Numbered from the stretch's first letter, positions 1 to 11,495 are shown. The stretch: DNA of 64,000 bases from Microbacterium schleiferi (GCF_015565955.1 NZ_CP064760.1:1054001-1118000), one strand, 5' to 3'. Notes: generated from the letters alone by a model not told the origin. Made by a program: numbers and translations.

Positions 1-1762
1 ACGCGCCAGCACCCGACGCTCTCACCGAGGTCATCGATCCTGCCGTCCTCGATGGGGCGAAGAAGGCTGTCGGCGCCTCGCACACGGGGCTCCAGGACGA
101 TGACTCCGATGACGAGGATGCCGCTTTGCCGGGTGTCATCGGGATCGGCAGCGACACCCCGCGGTCCACGCCCACGGCGCCCTACCGGCTTCCCTCCGTC
201 AACAACCTGTCAGCGGGAACCCCCGCCAAGGCCCGCTCGGAGGCCAACGACGCTGTCGTTCGTGCGATCACGAGCGTGTTCGAGGAGTTCTCGATCAACG
301 CCCGTGTGACCGGCTTCTCGCGCGGCCCGACAGTCACGCAGTACGAGATCGAGCTCGGTCCCGGCGTGAAGGTCGAGCGCATCACGGCGCTCACCAACAA
401 CATCGCCTATGCGGTCGCCTCCAACGAGGTCCGCATTCTCGCGCCGATCCCCGGCAAGAGCGCGATCGGCGTGGAGATCCCCAACACCGACCGTGAGATC
501 GTCACCCTCGGCGATGTCCTGCGCTCGGCCGCCGCGACCCAGTCGACGCATCCCATGACGATCGGTGTCGGCAAAGACGTCGGCGGCGGGTTCGTCGTGG
601 CCAACCTCGCCAAGATGCCCCACCTGCTCGTGGCCGGTTCCACCGGCTCGGGTAAGTCGAGCTTCGTCAACTCAATGATCACGAGCCTGCTGATGCGCGC
701 CAAGCCCTCCGAGGTGCGCATGGTGCTCATCGACCCCAAGCGGGTCGAGCTGACCTCCTACGCCGGCGTCCCGCACCTGATCACCCCCATCATCACGAAC
801 CCCAAAAAGGCAGCCGAGGCGCTGCAGTGGGTCGTGAAAGAGATGGACATGCGCTACGACGATCTGGCGTCGTTCGGGTTCCGCCACATCGACGATTTCA
901 ACCGCGCGGTCGTCGCGGGCGAGGTGAAGCTGCCGCCGGGCAGCGAACGGGTGCTGAAGCCGTATCCGTACCTGCTGGTCGTCGTCGACGAGCTCGCCGA
1001 CCTCATGATGGTCGCCCCGCGCGATGTTGAGGACTCGATCGTGCGCATCACGCAGCTGGCCCGTGCCAGCGGCATCCACCTGGTGCTGGCAACCCAGCGC
1101 CCCTCGGTGGACGTTGTCACGGGACTCATCAAGGCCAACGTCCCCTCGCGCCTCGCGTTCGCTGTCACAAGCGTCACCGACTCCCGGGTCATCCTCGATC
1201 AGCCCGGAGCCGACCGGCTCATCGGGCAGGGTGACGCGCTGTTCCTCCCGATGGGGCATCCAAGACCCTGCGTGTGCAGGGGGCATGGGTCAGCGAGTCC
1301 GAGATCGAGAAGGTCGTTGCCCACGTGACCGGTCAGGCCCGCCCCGAGTATCGCTCGGACGTGCAGGTGGCTGCCGAGAGGAAAGAAGTGGATGCCGACA
1401 TCGGCGACGACCTCGAGTTGCTGCTGGCGGCGGCTGAACTCGTCGTGTCGACGCAGTTCGGTTCGACCTCGATGCTTCAGCGCAAGCTCCGCGTCGGCTT
1501 CGCCAAGGCGGGCCGACTCATGGACCTCCTCGAGTCGCGCGAGATCGTCGGCCCGTCCGAGGGGTCAAAGGCGCGCGATGTGCTCGTGACAGCCGAGCAG
1601 CTCCCGGGAGTCCTGGCGCGACTGCGCGGCGAGGATGCGCCCGGTGCGGCATCCGAGGACCGGTACGGTCCCGACGCGGTCGACGGGCAGTTCGCGGGCC
1701 TCGAGGTCGTCGACGGTGACGACGGCGGCGAGGACGCGTGGGGGCTGACCGGCCGGGACTGA
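1..1762 (+). CDS. ftsK: DNA translocase FtsK/SpoIIIE, 3' part, one frameshift
   Basis: Partial at the window edge; the reading frame is entered at base 3. FtsK is the septal hexameric motor that pumps DNA toward the dif site during division and works with XerC/XerD. Visible here: the end of a low-complexity linker, the alpha domain, then the RecA-fold motor with Walker [10 protein letters not shown] (about 640-665) and Walker [13 protein letters not shown] (about 970-1010), and a C-terminal winged-helix gamma domain ([14 protein letters not shown] onward) that reads DNA polarity. The frame breaks at the GGGG run 1253-1256. Adding one G restores [20 protein letters not shown], and the repaired frame runs to the TGA at 1760-1762. 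A true lesion in this motor would be harmful, so a sequencing error is likely. pgsA follows 35 bp downstream. Confidence 0.95.
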
Positions 1763-1797
1763 TCGGCCGGGACAGGCCTGCGCAGTAGGCTCGCCCC

Positions 1798-2388
1798 ATG
1801 GCGATTCCGCGGCAGCTCCCCAACGCGATCACGATCGTGCGCATCCTCATGGCGCCGATCTTCCTCTGGATGCTGCTGGCAGACGGGGGATCGGACGGGG
1901 CCCTGCGCTGGTGGGCGGCGGTCATCTTCATCGTTGCGATCGCGACGGACGGAATTGACGGGTATCTGGCCCGCAAGTACGAGATTGTCACCGACCTCGG
2001 AAAGCTCCTCGACCCCATCGCCGACAAGGTCCTCACCGGCTTCGCCTTCATCGGGCTGTCGATCCTCGGTGAGCTGCCGTGGTGGATCACGATCGTCGTC
2101 CTCATCCGTGAGGTCGGGATCACCGTCTACCGGTTCATCGTCGTCAGCGACCATGTGCTGGCTGCCGCCTGGATGGGGAAGCTGAAGACCGTTGCCCAGG
2201 CCGTCGCGCTCTCGCTGGCCCTCCTGCCGCTGTGGGACCTCGTGGGTGAATGGATCTTCTGGGTCAACGGGGTCACCATGACAATCGCCGTGGTGCTCAC
2301 GATCGCTAGCGGTATCGACTACGTGGTGACAGAGGTCCGGGCTGCGCGCGCTCGGCGCGCGGCAGCATCGCCCACCCGAGACGCATGA
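1798..2388 (+). CDS. pgsA: CDP-alcohol phosphatidyltransferase (phosphatidylglycerophosphate synthase type)
   Basis: This 196-residue integral membrane enzyme is predicted to transfer a phosphatidyl group from CDP-diacylglycerol to glycerol-3-phosphate, the first step of phosphatidylglycerol and cardiolipin synthesis. The family signature is complete: DGIDGYLAR, then DLGKLLDPIADK, giving the metal-binding DG..AR...G...D...D pattern near residues 47-75. Several hydrophobic segments surround it (LRWWAAVIFIVAIATDG, WWITIVVLI, MTIAVVLTIASG). The start ATG lies 6 nt after TAGGCT (1786-1791), a -10-like hexamer, so the transcript may be leaderless. The stop overlaps the cinA start (ATGA). Its position between ftsK and cinA is the standard actinobacterial order. 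Confidence 0.93.
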   Translation: MAIPRQLPNAITIVRILMAPIFLWMLLADGGSDGALRWWAAVIFIVAIATDGIDGYLARKYEIVTDLGKLLDPIADKVLTGFAFIGLSILGELPWWITIVVLIREVGITVYRFIVVSDHVLAAAWMGKLKTVAQAVALSLALLPLWDLVGEWIFWVNGVTMTIAVVLTIASGIDYVVTEVRAARARRAAASPTRDA

Positions 2389-2875
2389 CGGAGCTCGCTC
2401 CCGAGGCTGCGGCCGAGGTGCTCGCGGCGCTCCGGTCCCGCGGGTGGCGGCTGGGTGTTGCCGAGTCGCTGACCGGTGGTGCCCTGGCCTCCGCCTTCGT
2501 GTCCGTTCCGGGTGCCTCCGACGTCCTGCGGGGCGGCATCGTCGCGTATGCCACTGATTTGAAGACGAGCCTGCTCGGAGTGGATGCCGCGCTCCTGGAC
2601 CGCGAGGGGCCGTGCATCCGGACGTGGCGATCCAGATGGCTCGCGGCATCCGGCGTGCCAGCGCTCGGGCGGGGTCCCTCACCGAGGTCGGCGTCGCCAC
2701 GACCGGCGTCGCGGGACCAGACCCTCAGGATGGGGCGCCGGTTGGGCGCGTGTATGTCGCCGTCGTGACGCCCGATCGTGAGTCGGTCATCGAGCATCAG
2801 CTCGCCGGTGACCGGGCGGCGATCCGCGGGGGAGCGGTCGAGGCGGCGCTCACGCTCCTGCGCGTTTCGCTCTGA
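2385..2875 (+). CDS. cinA: CinA C-terminal-domain protein (NMN amidohydrolase type), one frameshift
   Basis: This short CinA protein has only the C-terminal domain, 163 residues once repaired. Family members of this form deamidate nicotinamide mononucleotide in pyridine nucleotide recycling, and the gene commonly travels with recA and pgsA. The domain signature is plain: RSRGWRLGVAESLTGGALA, VPGASDVLRGGIVAYA, then ATTGVAGPDPQDGAPVGRVY. The frame breaks at GGGG 2606-2609; adding a G restores LLDREGAVHPDVAIQMARGI and the total length becomes divisible by three. The ATG overlaps the pgsA stop by 4 nt, so the two are translationally coupled. There is no N-terminal molybdopterin-binding-like domain, which is usual for actinobacterial copies. 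Confidence 0.9.
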
Positions 2876-3053
2876 GCGAGCGCTCGCCGCACGCGGGAAC
2901 ACACGATGTTTCGGATGCGTTACTTTCGGTGATTCCCACCCATTCCCCAGAAGGCGGCATTAGTGTGACCTACATCGGTGTTGTACTGTTGTCCACCCGC
3001 GACACCAGCGGAATTGCCACCAACAGAAGCAGTCAGTGAGGAGGGGACCCGAC

Positions 3054-3362
3054 ATGGTACTGGTACGTCAAGAGATCGGCGAAGTCCTGCGTGACTTCCG
3101 CCAGCAGAAGGGTCGCACCCTCCGTCAGGTCGCCAGCCGCGCCAGTGTTGCGCTGGGCTACTTGAGCGAGGTAGAGCGCGGTCAGAAAGAGGCGTCGAGC
3201 GAGATTCTCGCCTCGGTCGCCGAGGCGCTCGACGTTCCCATCTCGACGATCATGCGCGAAGTCGGTGACCGACTCGCGGTGCTCGAGGGCCTGCAGACGT
3301 TCCCCGACGTCGTTCCCGACGAGCTCGTCGCGTCGATGGACGCCGAACTCTCGCTGCGCTGA
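3054..3362 (+). CDS. clgR: XRE-family transcriptional regulator ClgR
   Basis: This is a 102-residue helix-turn-helix protein. The HTH covers roughly residues 9-63 (EVLRDFRQQKGRTLRQVASR, then YLSEVERGQKEASSEILA), followed by a short acidic C-terminal helix. ClgR activates clp protease and repair genes in corynebacteria, mycobacteria and streptomycetes. Assignment rests on the sequence style and the conserved position between cinA and DUF3046/recA. The ATG at 3054 was chosen over an upstream in-frame ATG (3036) because a strong ribosome site (GAGGAGGGG, about 3037-3046) sits just before it. The 178 bp upstream to the cinA stop presumably hold its promoter; I could not identify a convincing -35/-10 pair or a full ClgR palindrome there. 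Confidence 0.88.
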   Translation: MVLVRQEIGEVLRDFRQQKGRTLRQVASRASVALGYLSEVERGQKEASSEILASVAEALDVPISTIMREVGDRLAVLEGLQTFPDVVPDELVASMDAELSLR

Positions 3363-3379
3363 GCCGCGCCGCCCACTGC

Positions 3380-3601
3380 ATGCGTCGCAGCGAATTCGAC
3401 CGCGCCGTCGCCGACGAGTTCGGTGCTCGCGCCGGTGCCTTGATGGCCGACCTCGTGCTCTCGGCTGTGGGCGGGCTCACCGCTAGCGAAGCGCTCAGTG
3501 AGGGCGTTCGCCCGCGAGAAGTGTGGCTTGCGCTGTGCGATGAAACGGATGTCCCGGTGGAGCGACGCTACGGCGTCGGTCGCCTCGAACCTCGGCGCTG
3601 A
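3380..3601 (+). CDS. DUF3046 family small protein
   Basis: A 73-residue protein of the DUF3046 family, found almost only in Actinobacteria between clgR and recA. Typical features are the N-terminal MRRSEFDRAVADEFG, a central helix with LVLSAVGG, and the C-terminal DVPVERRYGVGR. No enzymatic motif is visible and the function is unknown. It starts 17 bp after the clgR stop, so the two are probably co-transcribed. The conserved neighbourhood suggests a role related to stress response or recombination, but nothing in the sequence proves it. Confidence 0.85.
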   Translation: MRRSEFDRAVADEFGARAGALMADLVLSAVGGLTASEALSEGVRPREVWLALCDETDVPVERRYGVGRLEPRR

Positions 3602-3616
3602 TCCAGCGGCGTGTCG

Positions 3617-3632
3617 TCGAAGATCTGTTCGA
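3617..3632. promoter_or_regulatory. SOS box (LexA operator) upstream of recA
   Basis: The 16-mer TCGAAGATCTGTTCGA matches the actinobacterial LexA operator TCGAAC-N4-GTTCGA at all fixed positions but one (G for C at position 6). It lies 230 bp before the recA ATG in a 260-bp intergenic region, so recA likely has a long leader or a second promoter nearer the gene. The remainder of the region (3633-3861) holds no gene that I can support. Confidence 0.8.
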
Positions 3633-3861
3633 TGACAACGTAGTCTCCTGCACAAGTGGAGTCGAGAAGGCGTTCCCTCACGACACGCGGGATCACCGGC
3701 AGCAGTGTCGGAGCCCCCGCGTACCGTGATCAGCGTCGAACGACACCACACGCCTTGTCGGGGTGAGGCTCATCCGAGCAGCACCGCGACAGCCTACAGG
3801 CGGCCGATTCTCCGGAGCCGGACACACCGACGCCGGACCGAGTGCTGAAGGAGCACACGCC

Positions 3862-4911
<1,050 letters not shown>

Positions 4912-4913
4912 TC

Positions 4914-5615
4914 ATGACGCGTGAGACCGGGGGCGAGCAGTCACTCGCCCCCGTTATCCCGCTCTTCGGCGGCGGGGCAGTGTCCCGCACTGACGACGCT
5001 CCTGGTGAGGATCGCGGCGAAGCATGCGCGGAACTCTCCGCGGGTGGCTGGCACTCGACGTGGGTCGATGACGACGATCTCTTCGGTGATGACGACGACC
5101 TGGATCGCGACGATCCGTTCGGGGAGACCCGGGCGTCGTCAGCTGTCATCAGCGCAGCGCTCGATCGCCTGATCAAGCGACTGCGCCGGCGCGGCTTGTC
5201 GGAGGCCGAAGCAACGGACGAACTTGTTGCCGACGGCGTGGAGAAGACCGTCGCTCAGGTTCTCGTCGCCGAGTTCGTCGGCAAGAGATGGCTCGGCGAC
5301 GCGGACCTCGCCGAGCAGCTCGTTCACACCGCGGTCACGAGGCGTCGAGAAGGGCGACGGGCCATCGCCCAGGTGCTGTCCAAGCGTCGAATTCCCCGCG
5401 AGATCGCCGATGCGGCCCTCGCGGCGTTGCCCGACGATGACTCCGAGCGCGCTCTCGAGTTTGCGCGGCAGAAGGCGGGCGGATACCGGGGTGTGCCGGT
5501 CGATGTCGCGATCCGGCGCCTGGTCGGTCAACTGCAGCGGCGAGGCTACCCGCCCGGGGTCGCGATGTCTGCGGCACGCCTCGCGCTTGCCGACCCTCAC
5601 GACGAGGCGCGGTAG
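4914..5615 (+). CDS. recX: Regulatory protein RecX with acidic N-terminal extension
   Basis: This is a 233-residue RecX, which caps and destabilises RecA filaments. The core (from about residue 75) shows RecX-type three-helix repeats: [20 protein letters not shown], then [19 protein letters not shown], then [15 protein letters not shown]. The start is 2 bp behind recA, indicating co-transcription and dosage coupling. The first 70 residues are unlike the classical short RecX: they contain an aspartate-rich stretch ([19 protein letters not shown]) and no recognised domain. Such extensions occur in several actinobacterial RecX proteins; their role is not known to me. Confidence 0.9.
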   Translation: MTRETGGEQSLAPVIPLFGGGAVSRTDDAPGEDRGEACAELSAGGWHSTWVDDDDLFGDDDDLDRDDPFGETRASSAVISAALDRLIKRLRRRGLSEAEATDELVADGVEKTVAQVLVAEFVGKRWLGDADLAEQLVHTAVTRRREGRRAIAQVLSKRRIPREIADAALAALPDDDSERALEFARQKAGGYRGVPVDVAIRRLVGQLQRRGYPPGVAMSAARLALADPHDEAR

Positions 5616-5685
5616 GGGCACGAGGGGCCTACTGCGGTGCTCACGCGGCCCGCTCCGAGGTGGGGCTCGTAGAATGGCAGGCACT

Positions 5686-7233
5686 ATGACCACCCCCTCT
5701 GCCTCGCCGACGCTGATCGCGCCCTCTGCCGCAGCCGTGTCACCAACGGGTGCGGTGCGCACGTACGAGGTGCGCACTTTCGGCTGTCAGATGAACGTCC
5801 ACGACTCCGAGCGCCTGTCGGGATCGCTCGAGAGTGCTGGCTACGTGCGCGCGGCTGCCGGCGACGAGGCTGACGTCGTCGTGATCAACACCTGCGCCGT
5901 CCGCGACAACGCAGCCGGCAAGCTCTACGGCACCCTCGGTCACCTCAAGTCCCGCAAAGACAAGCACGAGGGCATGCAGATCGCGGTGGGCGGCTGCCTC
6001 GCGCAGATGGACAAGCAGCGGGTCCTCGAGAAGGCGCCGTGGGTAGACGTCGTCTTCGGCACGCACAACATGGGATCCCTGCCGAGTCTGCTCGAGCGGG
6101 CCCGGCACAACGACGAAGCGGAGCTCGAGATTCTCGAGGCCCTCGAGGTCTTTCCCTCGACGCTTCCCACCAAGCGCGACAGTGCAGCATCGGGGTGGGT
6201 ATCGATCTCTGTCGGGTGCAATAACACCTGCACCTTCTGCATCGTTCCGAGCCTGCGCGGCAAAGAGAAGGATCGGCGACCGGGCGACATCCTCAACGAG
6301 ATCCGGCTGCTCGTCGACGACGGAGCGATCGAAGTCACCCTGCTCGGGCAGAACGTGAACTCCTACGGTGTCGAGTTCGGTGACCGCCACGCGTTTGGCA
6401 AGCTGCTGCGCGCGGCCGGCGAGATCGACGGGCTCGAGCGCATTCGGTTCACCAGTCCTCATCCGGCAGCCTTCACCGATGACGTCATCGAGGCGATGGC
6501 AGAGACGCCGGCCGTCATGCCCCAGCTGCACATGCCGCTGCAGTCCGGCAGCGATCGCATCCTGCGGGCGATGCGTCGCTCGTATCGCAGCGATCGGTTC
6601 CTCGGCATCCTGGACCGGGTGCGCGAGCGGATCCCGCACGCCGCGATCTCCACCGACATCATCGTTGGATTCCCGGGTGAGACCGAGGAGGATTTCGCCG
6701 AGACGATGCGCGTCGTCGAGCGCGCTCGGTTCGCCAGCGCCTTCACCTTCCAGTACTCGATCCGCGAAGGCACCCCGGCGGCGACCATGGCCGATCAGGT
6801 TCCCAAGGCCGTCGTCCAGGAGCGGTACAACCGGCTGATCGCGCTGCAGGAACAGATCAGTCTCGAAGAGAACCAGGCGCAGATCGGCCGGGAGCTCGAG
6901 GTGCTCGTATCGACGGGCGAGGGCAAGAAGGATGCCGAGACGCGGCGCCTGACGGGCCGCGCCGAAGACAACCGGCTCGTGCACTTCGCGGTGCCCGACG
7001 GGTCGGATGCTCCCCGGCCTGGGGATGTCGTCACGGCCGTCGTCACGCACGCGGCGCCCTTCCACCTGCTCGCCGACGCCCCCGAGGGTGGCGTGCTGCC
7101 GATCCGTCGGACGCGTGCCGGCGATGCCTGGGACCGGTCGCTCGCCGAATCGTGCGCCGTGCCGGCCCCTGCCGCGAACGGTGAGCGGCGCGCGGTGTCG
7201 CTGGGTGTCCCCGCGCTCCGTGTGAGCGTGTGA
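5686..7233 (+). CDS. miaB: tRNA-2-methylthio-N6-dimethylallyladenosine synthase MiaB
   Basis: A 515-residue radical-SAM methylthiotransferase that modifies i6A37 in tRNAs reading UNN codons, acting after MiaA. The N-terminal UPF0004 domain has its three cluster cysteines in [20 protein letters not shown] and GGCLAQMD. The radical SAM motif is CNNTCTFC (about residues 182-189). A C-terminal TRAM domain follows ([10 protein letters not shown] to FHLLADA). The ATG at 5686 was chosen because it precedes [11 protein letters not shown] by a modest distance; TAGAAT (5670-5675) just upstream resembles a -10 box. The open frame continues far upstream across recX and is not coding there. miaA lies downstream, the usual pairing of the two enzymes. 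Confidence 0.96.
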   Translation: MTTPSASPTLIAPSAAAVSPTGAVRTYEVRTFGCQMNVHDSERLSGSLESAGYVRAAAGDEADVVVINTCAVRDNAAGKLYGTLGHLKSRKDKHEGMQIAVGGCLAQMDKQRVLEKAPWVDVVFGTHNMGSLPSLLERARHNDEAELEILEALEVFPSTLPTKRDSAASGWVSISVGCNNTCTFCIVPSLRGKEKDRRPGDILNEIRLLVDDGAIEVTLLGQNVNSYGVEFGDRHAFGKLLRAAGEIDGLERIRFTSPHPAAFTDDVIEAMAETPAVMPQLHMPLQSGSDRILRAMRRSYRSDRFLGILDRVRERIPHAAISTDIIVGFPGETEEDFAETMRVVERARFASAFTFQYSIREGTPAATMADQVPKAVVQERYNRLIALQEQISLEENQAQIGRELEVLVSTGEGKKDAETRRLTGRAEDNRLVHFAVPDGSDAPRPGDVVTAVVTHAAPFHLLADAPEGGVLPIRRTRAGDAWDRSLAESCAVPAPAANGERRAVSLGVPALRVSV

Positions 7234-7367
7234 CCGCTCGTGCACCGCATCCAGGCGCTGCCCCCAACGCAGCCGCCATGTGCGCGCGCAGCTGCGGTTG
7301 GCGCTTGCGTGCACGACAGGGGCGCGGGCAGCACGTCCGCGTGGATTCAGCGGTCGCGGAACGCGAC

Positions 7368-8326
7368 ATGACCGCGGAACCAACGCTGTGGGTGATCGTC
7401 GGAGCGACGGGAACCGGGAAGAGCGAGACCTCCCTCGCGCTCGCGCAGGCGCTGGCACGCCGCGGACAGCGAGCCGAGATCATCAACGCCGATGCCATGC
7501 AGCTCTACCGCGGCATGGACATCGGAACCGCCAAGCTGCCGCACCGCGAGAGGCTCGGCTTCCCGCATCACCTGCTCGATGTTCTCGACGTCACCGAAGA
7601 GGCGGCTGTCGCGATGTACCAGCCGGCCGCACGCGCAGCAATCGCGGACGTTCACGCGCGCGGCGCGGAGGCGATCCTCGTCGGCGGCTCGGGGCTCTAT
7701 GTCTCGAGCGTCATCTACGACTTCCAGTTCCCCCGCGCGATCCCGGGCGCCGCGCCGCCCTGGAGGCAGAAGCCGCGGAGCGGGGGATCGGCGTCCTGTT
7801 CGCGCGCTTGCGGCGCCTCGACCCCGCCGCGGCGGGGCGGATCGATCCCGCCAACGAACGGCGGGTGATCCGGGCCCTGGAGATTCTCGAGTCCGGGAGT
7901 TCCGGCCACGGTGCTGCACTCCCGGACAGACCGGTCCTCTGGCACCCGAGGACTCGCATCGTGGGGCGTCGAATGCCCAGAGACGAGCTCGTGAGTCGCC
8001 TCGATGAGCGCGTTAAACGGATGTGGGCGCTGGGGCTGCTCGGCGAGGTCGAGGCTCTGCGCGCTGCGGGCCTGGAGCGGGGCGTGACGGCCCGTCGCGC
8101 GATCGGTTACGCGCAGGCGCTCGCGCAGCTGGGGGGAGAGATTTCGGAGCCCGAGGCGATAGCCCAGACCCAAGCTCTCACGCGTCGATATGCGCGACGC
8201 CAGGTGTCGTGGTTCCGGCGCTACGCCGGGGTTGAGTGGCTTGATCCGGGTGCAGACGTGGCGGTGCTTGCCGGGGATGCTCGCGCCGGGCTGACCGGGG
8301 AGGCGAGCGCCGGGCTCCTAGACTGA
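7368..8326 (+). CDS. miaA: tRNA dimethylallyltransferase MiaA, one frameshift
   Basis: This enzyme adds the dimethylallyl group to A37, the substrate later methylthiolated by MiaB. It is 319 residues once repaired. Motifs: P-loop [10 protein letters not shown] near the N-terminus, [36 protein letters not shown], and in the second frame [10 protein letters not shown] and [19 protein letters not shown]. The frame breaks in the C-run 7730-7734. One extra C gives [20 protein letters not shown] and a length divisible by three. The ATG at 7368 directly precedes the P-loop segment; the 134 bp after miaB are non-conserved. dapF starts 5 bp downstream. Confidence 0.92.
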
Positions 8327-8330
8327 AGGT

Positions 8331-9203
8331 ATGTCGACCCCCATCTCGTTCACGAAGGGCCACGGCACCGGCAACGACTTCGTCATCGTGCCCGATGCCG
8401 ACGGGGACCTCGACCTCTCCGACGACCAGGTAGCCGCGCTGTGCGACCGTCGCTTCGGCGTCGGCGCCGACGGACTGCTGCGGGTCGTTCGGGCTGCGGC
8501 GATTCCCGAGGGGGCCGAAGCAACGGCTGCGGGCGTGGAGTGGTTCATGGACTACCGCAACGCCGACGGTACGGCCGCCGAGATGTGCGGGAACGGCATC
8601 CGCGTCTTCGTGCGCTACCTCACCGCGGTCGGCTGGGCCGATGCTGCCGCCGGGCCCGTGCTGGTCGGTACGCGAGCCGGTATCAAGCCGGTGACCGTGC
8701 ACGACCGCGGCTTCGAAGTCGATCTCGGCGCCTTCCAGATCGACGAGTCCGAGGTGCTCGTGCGGGCTCGTCATCTCGACGTGGCGCGGCCCGGGGTCGG
8801 AGTGGATGTCGGAAACCCCCATGTCGTGGTTGCTCTTCCGACCCCTGAAGAGCTTGCCGGCATCGATCTGTCGCGTGCCCCACAGCTGGACCCCGCGCCG
8901 CCCGCGGGTGCGAACGTGGAGTTCGTCGTTCCCCGTGACCCGCTGGTGCACAACGGCAGCGGGGGCCTGAGCATGCGGGTCTTCGAACGCGGAGTCGGCG
9001 AGACGCTCTCCTGCGGCACGGGCGTGGCAGCAGCAGCCCTCGCCGTGCGTCACTGGGCGGGGTCTGCCGCTCCGGACACGTGGCACGTCACGGTGCCCGG
9101 GGGCGAGCTCGGCGTTCGTGTGGCCACGGTCGACGGTGCTCCCCACGTCTTCCTCGCGGGCCCCGCGACCCTGGTCTTCTCGGGCGAGATGGCGCTGGCC
9201 TGA
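8331..9203 (+). CDS. dapF: Diaminopimelate epimerase
   Basis: A 290-residue enzyme that converts LL- to meso-diaminopimelate for lysine and peptidoglycan synthesis. Both catalytic cysteines are present: one in [11 protein letters not shown] and one in [13 protein letters not shown]. The conserved GHGTGNDF lies at the N-terminus and DVGNPHVVV in the middle. The start ATG lies 6 nt after TAGACT (8319-8324), a -10-like hexamer at leaderless distance, although the gene follows miaA by only 5 bp and may also be co-transcribed with it. It converges on the reverse-strand methyltransferase, 20 bp apart. Confidence 0.96.
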   Translation: MSTPISFTKGHGTGNDFVIVPDADGDLDLSDDQVAALCDRRFGVGADGLLRVVRAAAIPEGAEATAAGVEWFMDYRNADGTAAEMCGNGIRVFVRYLTAVGWADAAAGPVLVGTRAGIKPVTVHDRGFEVDLGAFQIDESEVLVRARHLDVARPGVGVDVGNPHVVVALPTPEELAGIDLSRAPQLDPAPPAGANVEFVVPRDPLVHNGSGGLSMRVFERGVGETLSCGTGVAAAALAVRHWAGSAAPDTWHVTVPGGELGVRVATVDGAPHVFLAGPATLVFSGEMALA

Positions 9204-9223
9204 TCTCCCGCGAGGAGGCGGCA

Positions 9224-9864
9224 TCACACGATGTCGATCGCCGCCGTCGGCGTGGTCCCGTGACGGCGCACGCGGAGAACCCGAAAGCCCTTGGCCGTCG
9301 CGGAACGATGAATCGAGTAGCCGGGGGTGAACGTCGTCGTCATCCACCGCTGCAGGGAGTCCGACCCGAGGTTGCGCGAGACGACCAGCCACGCGTCCGA
9401 CCGCTCATCGAGCCGCGGGATCCACTCCTCCAGCAGCCCGTGGAGTTGGTTCTTGCCAACCCGGATCGGTGGGTTGGAGCGGATCGTGCGGAAGGCGACG
9501 TCATCGGGAACATCGTTCGGGAGGACCGCGTTGACATTGGTGAGGCCGAGTTCGCTCGCGTTGGTGCGCACCAGGTCGAGAGCACGCTCGTTCACGTCAA
9601 CGGCCCAGATCGTCGCGTGGGGAGCATCCATCGCAAGAGTGAGCGCGATCGGGCCCCAGCCGCACCCGAGGTCCAGGAGGTGTCCACCCGCCGGCGGGGA
9701 GGAGTGTTCTCGAGCAGGACTGCGGTTCCGGTGTCGATGTGATCCGGGCTGAAGACCCCACCGGCCGTCGTGACCTCAACCGGCTGCCCGGCGATGGACA
9801 CACGGATACGGCGGATGTTCTCGGGGCTGGAAGGCGACGATGAGAAGTAGTGATCGCTCTCCAT
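9224..9864 (-). CDS. RsmC/RlmG-like class I SAM methyltransferase, one frameshift
   Basis: 213 residues after repair. The N-terminal part has DHYFSSSPSSPENIRRI and FSPDHIDTGTAVLLENTPP, followed by the SAM motif HLLDLGCGWGPIALTLAM, which spans the frameshift. The second part carries WAVDVNERALDLVRTNA and the catalytic SNPPIRVGK, the NPP motif of N2-guanine methyltransferases. It probably modifies a guanine in 16S or 23S rRNA; the exact base cannot be told from sequence. The break is at the G-run 9696-9699 (+ strand); one extra base restores PPPAGGHLLDLGC and a length divisible by three. It faces hflX head to head with a 52-bp gap. Confidence 0.87.
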
Positions 9865-9916
9865 GGCGACGAGCGTAGCGGAGGACGGGCCGCCTTCGGG
9901 AGGCTAGAGTTTACGG

Positions 9917-11495
9917 ATGCCTGCTGGCGGGCATCCAACAGAAATGACGATGGACGAGATCTCAGACACCCAGAACACCCCGAGGAGCACCGGGTCGACC
10001 CTGTCGACCGGGTGCTGGAGCGTGCCCGCGGCCGCTCGGACGTGTGGGTTTTCGGGTCGGCCCAGGCCCTGCAGGATGCCGCAACCGCCGTCGGCGCCGA
10101 TTCCGACGGAGACCAGTGGGATCGCGAGGAGCGCGCGGCGCTGCGGCGGATCCCCGGCCTGTCAACCGAGCTCGAAGACGTCACCGAGGTCGAGTACCGC
10201 CAGCTCAGGATCGAGAACGTCATCCTGGTCGGTGTCCATCCGCAGGGCGAGCAAGAGAATGCCGAGAACTCGCTTCGCGAGCTCGCCGCGCTCGCCGAGA
10301 CAGCCGGTGCCGTCGTGCTAGATGGTGTGCTCCAACGGCGCCCCCATCCCGATCCCGCCACCTACCTCGGCCGCGGCAAGGCCGAGGAACTCCGCGACCT
10401 CGTCGCCTCGCTCGGTGCCGATACGGTCATCGCCGACACGGAGCTCGCGCCCAGCCAGCGTCGTGCGCTCGAGGATGTCGTCAAGGTCAAGGTGATCGAC
10501 CGCACGACCGTCATCCTCGACATCTTCAGTCAGCACGCCAAGAGCCGCGAGGGCAAGGCTCAGGTCGAGCTCGCGCAACTCGAGTACCTCCTTCCGCGCC
10601 TGCGTGGGTGGGGTGAGTCGATGAGCCGCCAGGCCGGTGGTCAGGTCGGTGCCGGCGGAGCCGGTATGGGTTCTCGTGGACCGGGTGAGACCAAGATCGA
10701 ACTCGATCGCCGTCGCATCCGCACTCGGATGGCGCAGCTGCGTCGCCAGATCCGCGACTTCGGGCCCGCCCGGGATGCCAAGCGCGCGGAGAGGCGTCGA
10801 AACACCGTGCCGTCGGTCGCGATCGCGGGCTACACGAACGCCGGCAAGTCCAGTCTGCTCAACCGCTTGACGGGCGCCGGCGTGCTGGTCGAGAACGCTC
10901 TGTTCGCGACCCTCGACGCGACAGTGCGCCGCACCGAGGCATCCGATGGCCGCGTCTACACCTTCACCGACACCGTCGGTTTCGTGCGCAATCTGCCCCA
11001 CCAGCTCGTCGAGGCGTTTCGCTCGACGCTCGAGGAGGTCGGCCAGTCGGACGTGATCGTGCACGTCGTGGATGCCTCCCACCCCGATCCCGCGGCGCAG
11101 CTGGCGACGGTGCGCGATGTCATCGGCGACGTCGGTGCGCGCGATCTTCCCGAGCTCGTCGTGTTCAACAAGGCGGACCTCGTCGACGAGTCGACACGGA
11201 TGGTGCTCCGAGGGCTGGAGCCCGCGGCGCTGTTCGTCTCGTCCCGGACGGGGAGGGCATCGCCCAGCTCCGAGACGCCATCGAGCAGGCGCTTCCGCTT
11301 CCGGCGGTCGAGGTACAGGCGGTCGTTCCCTACGACCGCGGCGATCTGATTTCGGCAGCGCACGAGTCCGGACACGTCATCACGATCGCGCACCAAGAAG
11401 CCGGGACAGCGCTTCATGCTTTCGTGTCCGAGAAGCTTGCGGCAGAGCTCGCGCCGTTCAGCTCAGCGTCAGCGGCGCGACATCCGGTGGAGTGA
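9917..11495 (+). CDS. hflX: GTPase HflX, two frameshifts
   Basis: A ribosome-associated GTPase that splits stalled 70S ribosomes under stress. It is 526 residues from 9917, or 517 from ATG 9944. Regions: the N-terminal HflX domain (RPHPDPATYLGRGKAEELRD), a coiled linker with GAGMGSRGPGETKIELDRRR, then the G domain with G1 GYTNAGKSSLLN, G3 DTVGFVRNLP and G4 NKAD. Two breaks occur, in the C-run 9978-9981 and the G-run 11250-11253. Adding one base at each restores NTPEEHRVDPVDRVLERA and SSRTGEGIAQLRDAIEQ, and the total becomes divisible by three. ATG 9917 lies 6 nt behind TAGAGT, supporting a leaderless start there. The 3' end overlaps the convergent peptidase gene by 38 bp. Confidence 0.92.

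Noticed and set aside
2876..3053. A ClgR operator upstream of clgR
   Set aside because: A CGC...GCG-like arrangement is present but does not fit the spacing of the known consensus well enough to report.
11250..11253. Programmed ribosomal frameshifting as explanation of the broken genes
   Set aside because: The shifts occur at unrelated short G/C runs in many unrelated genes without a common slippery heptamer or downstream structure; a technical deletion is simpler.
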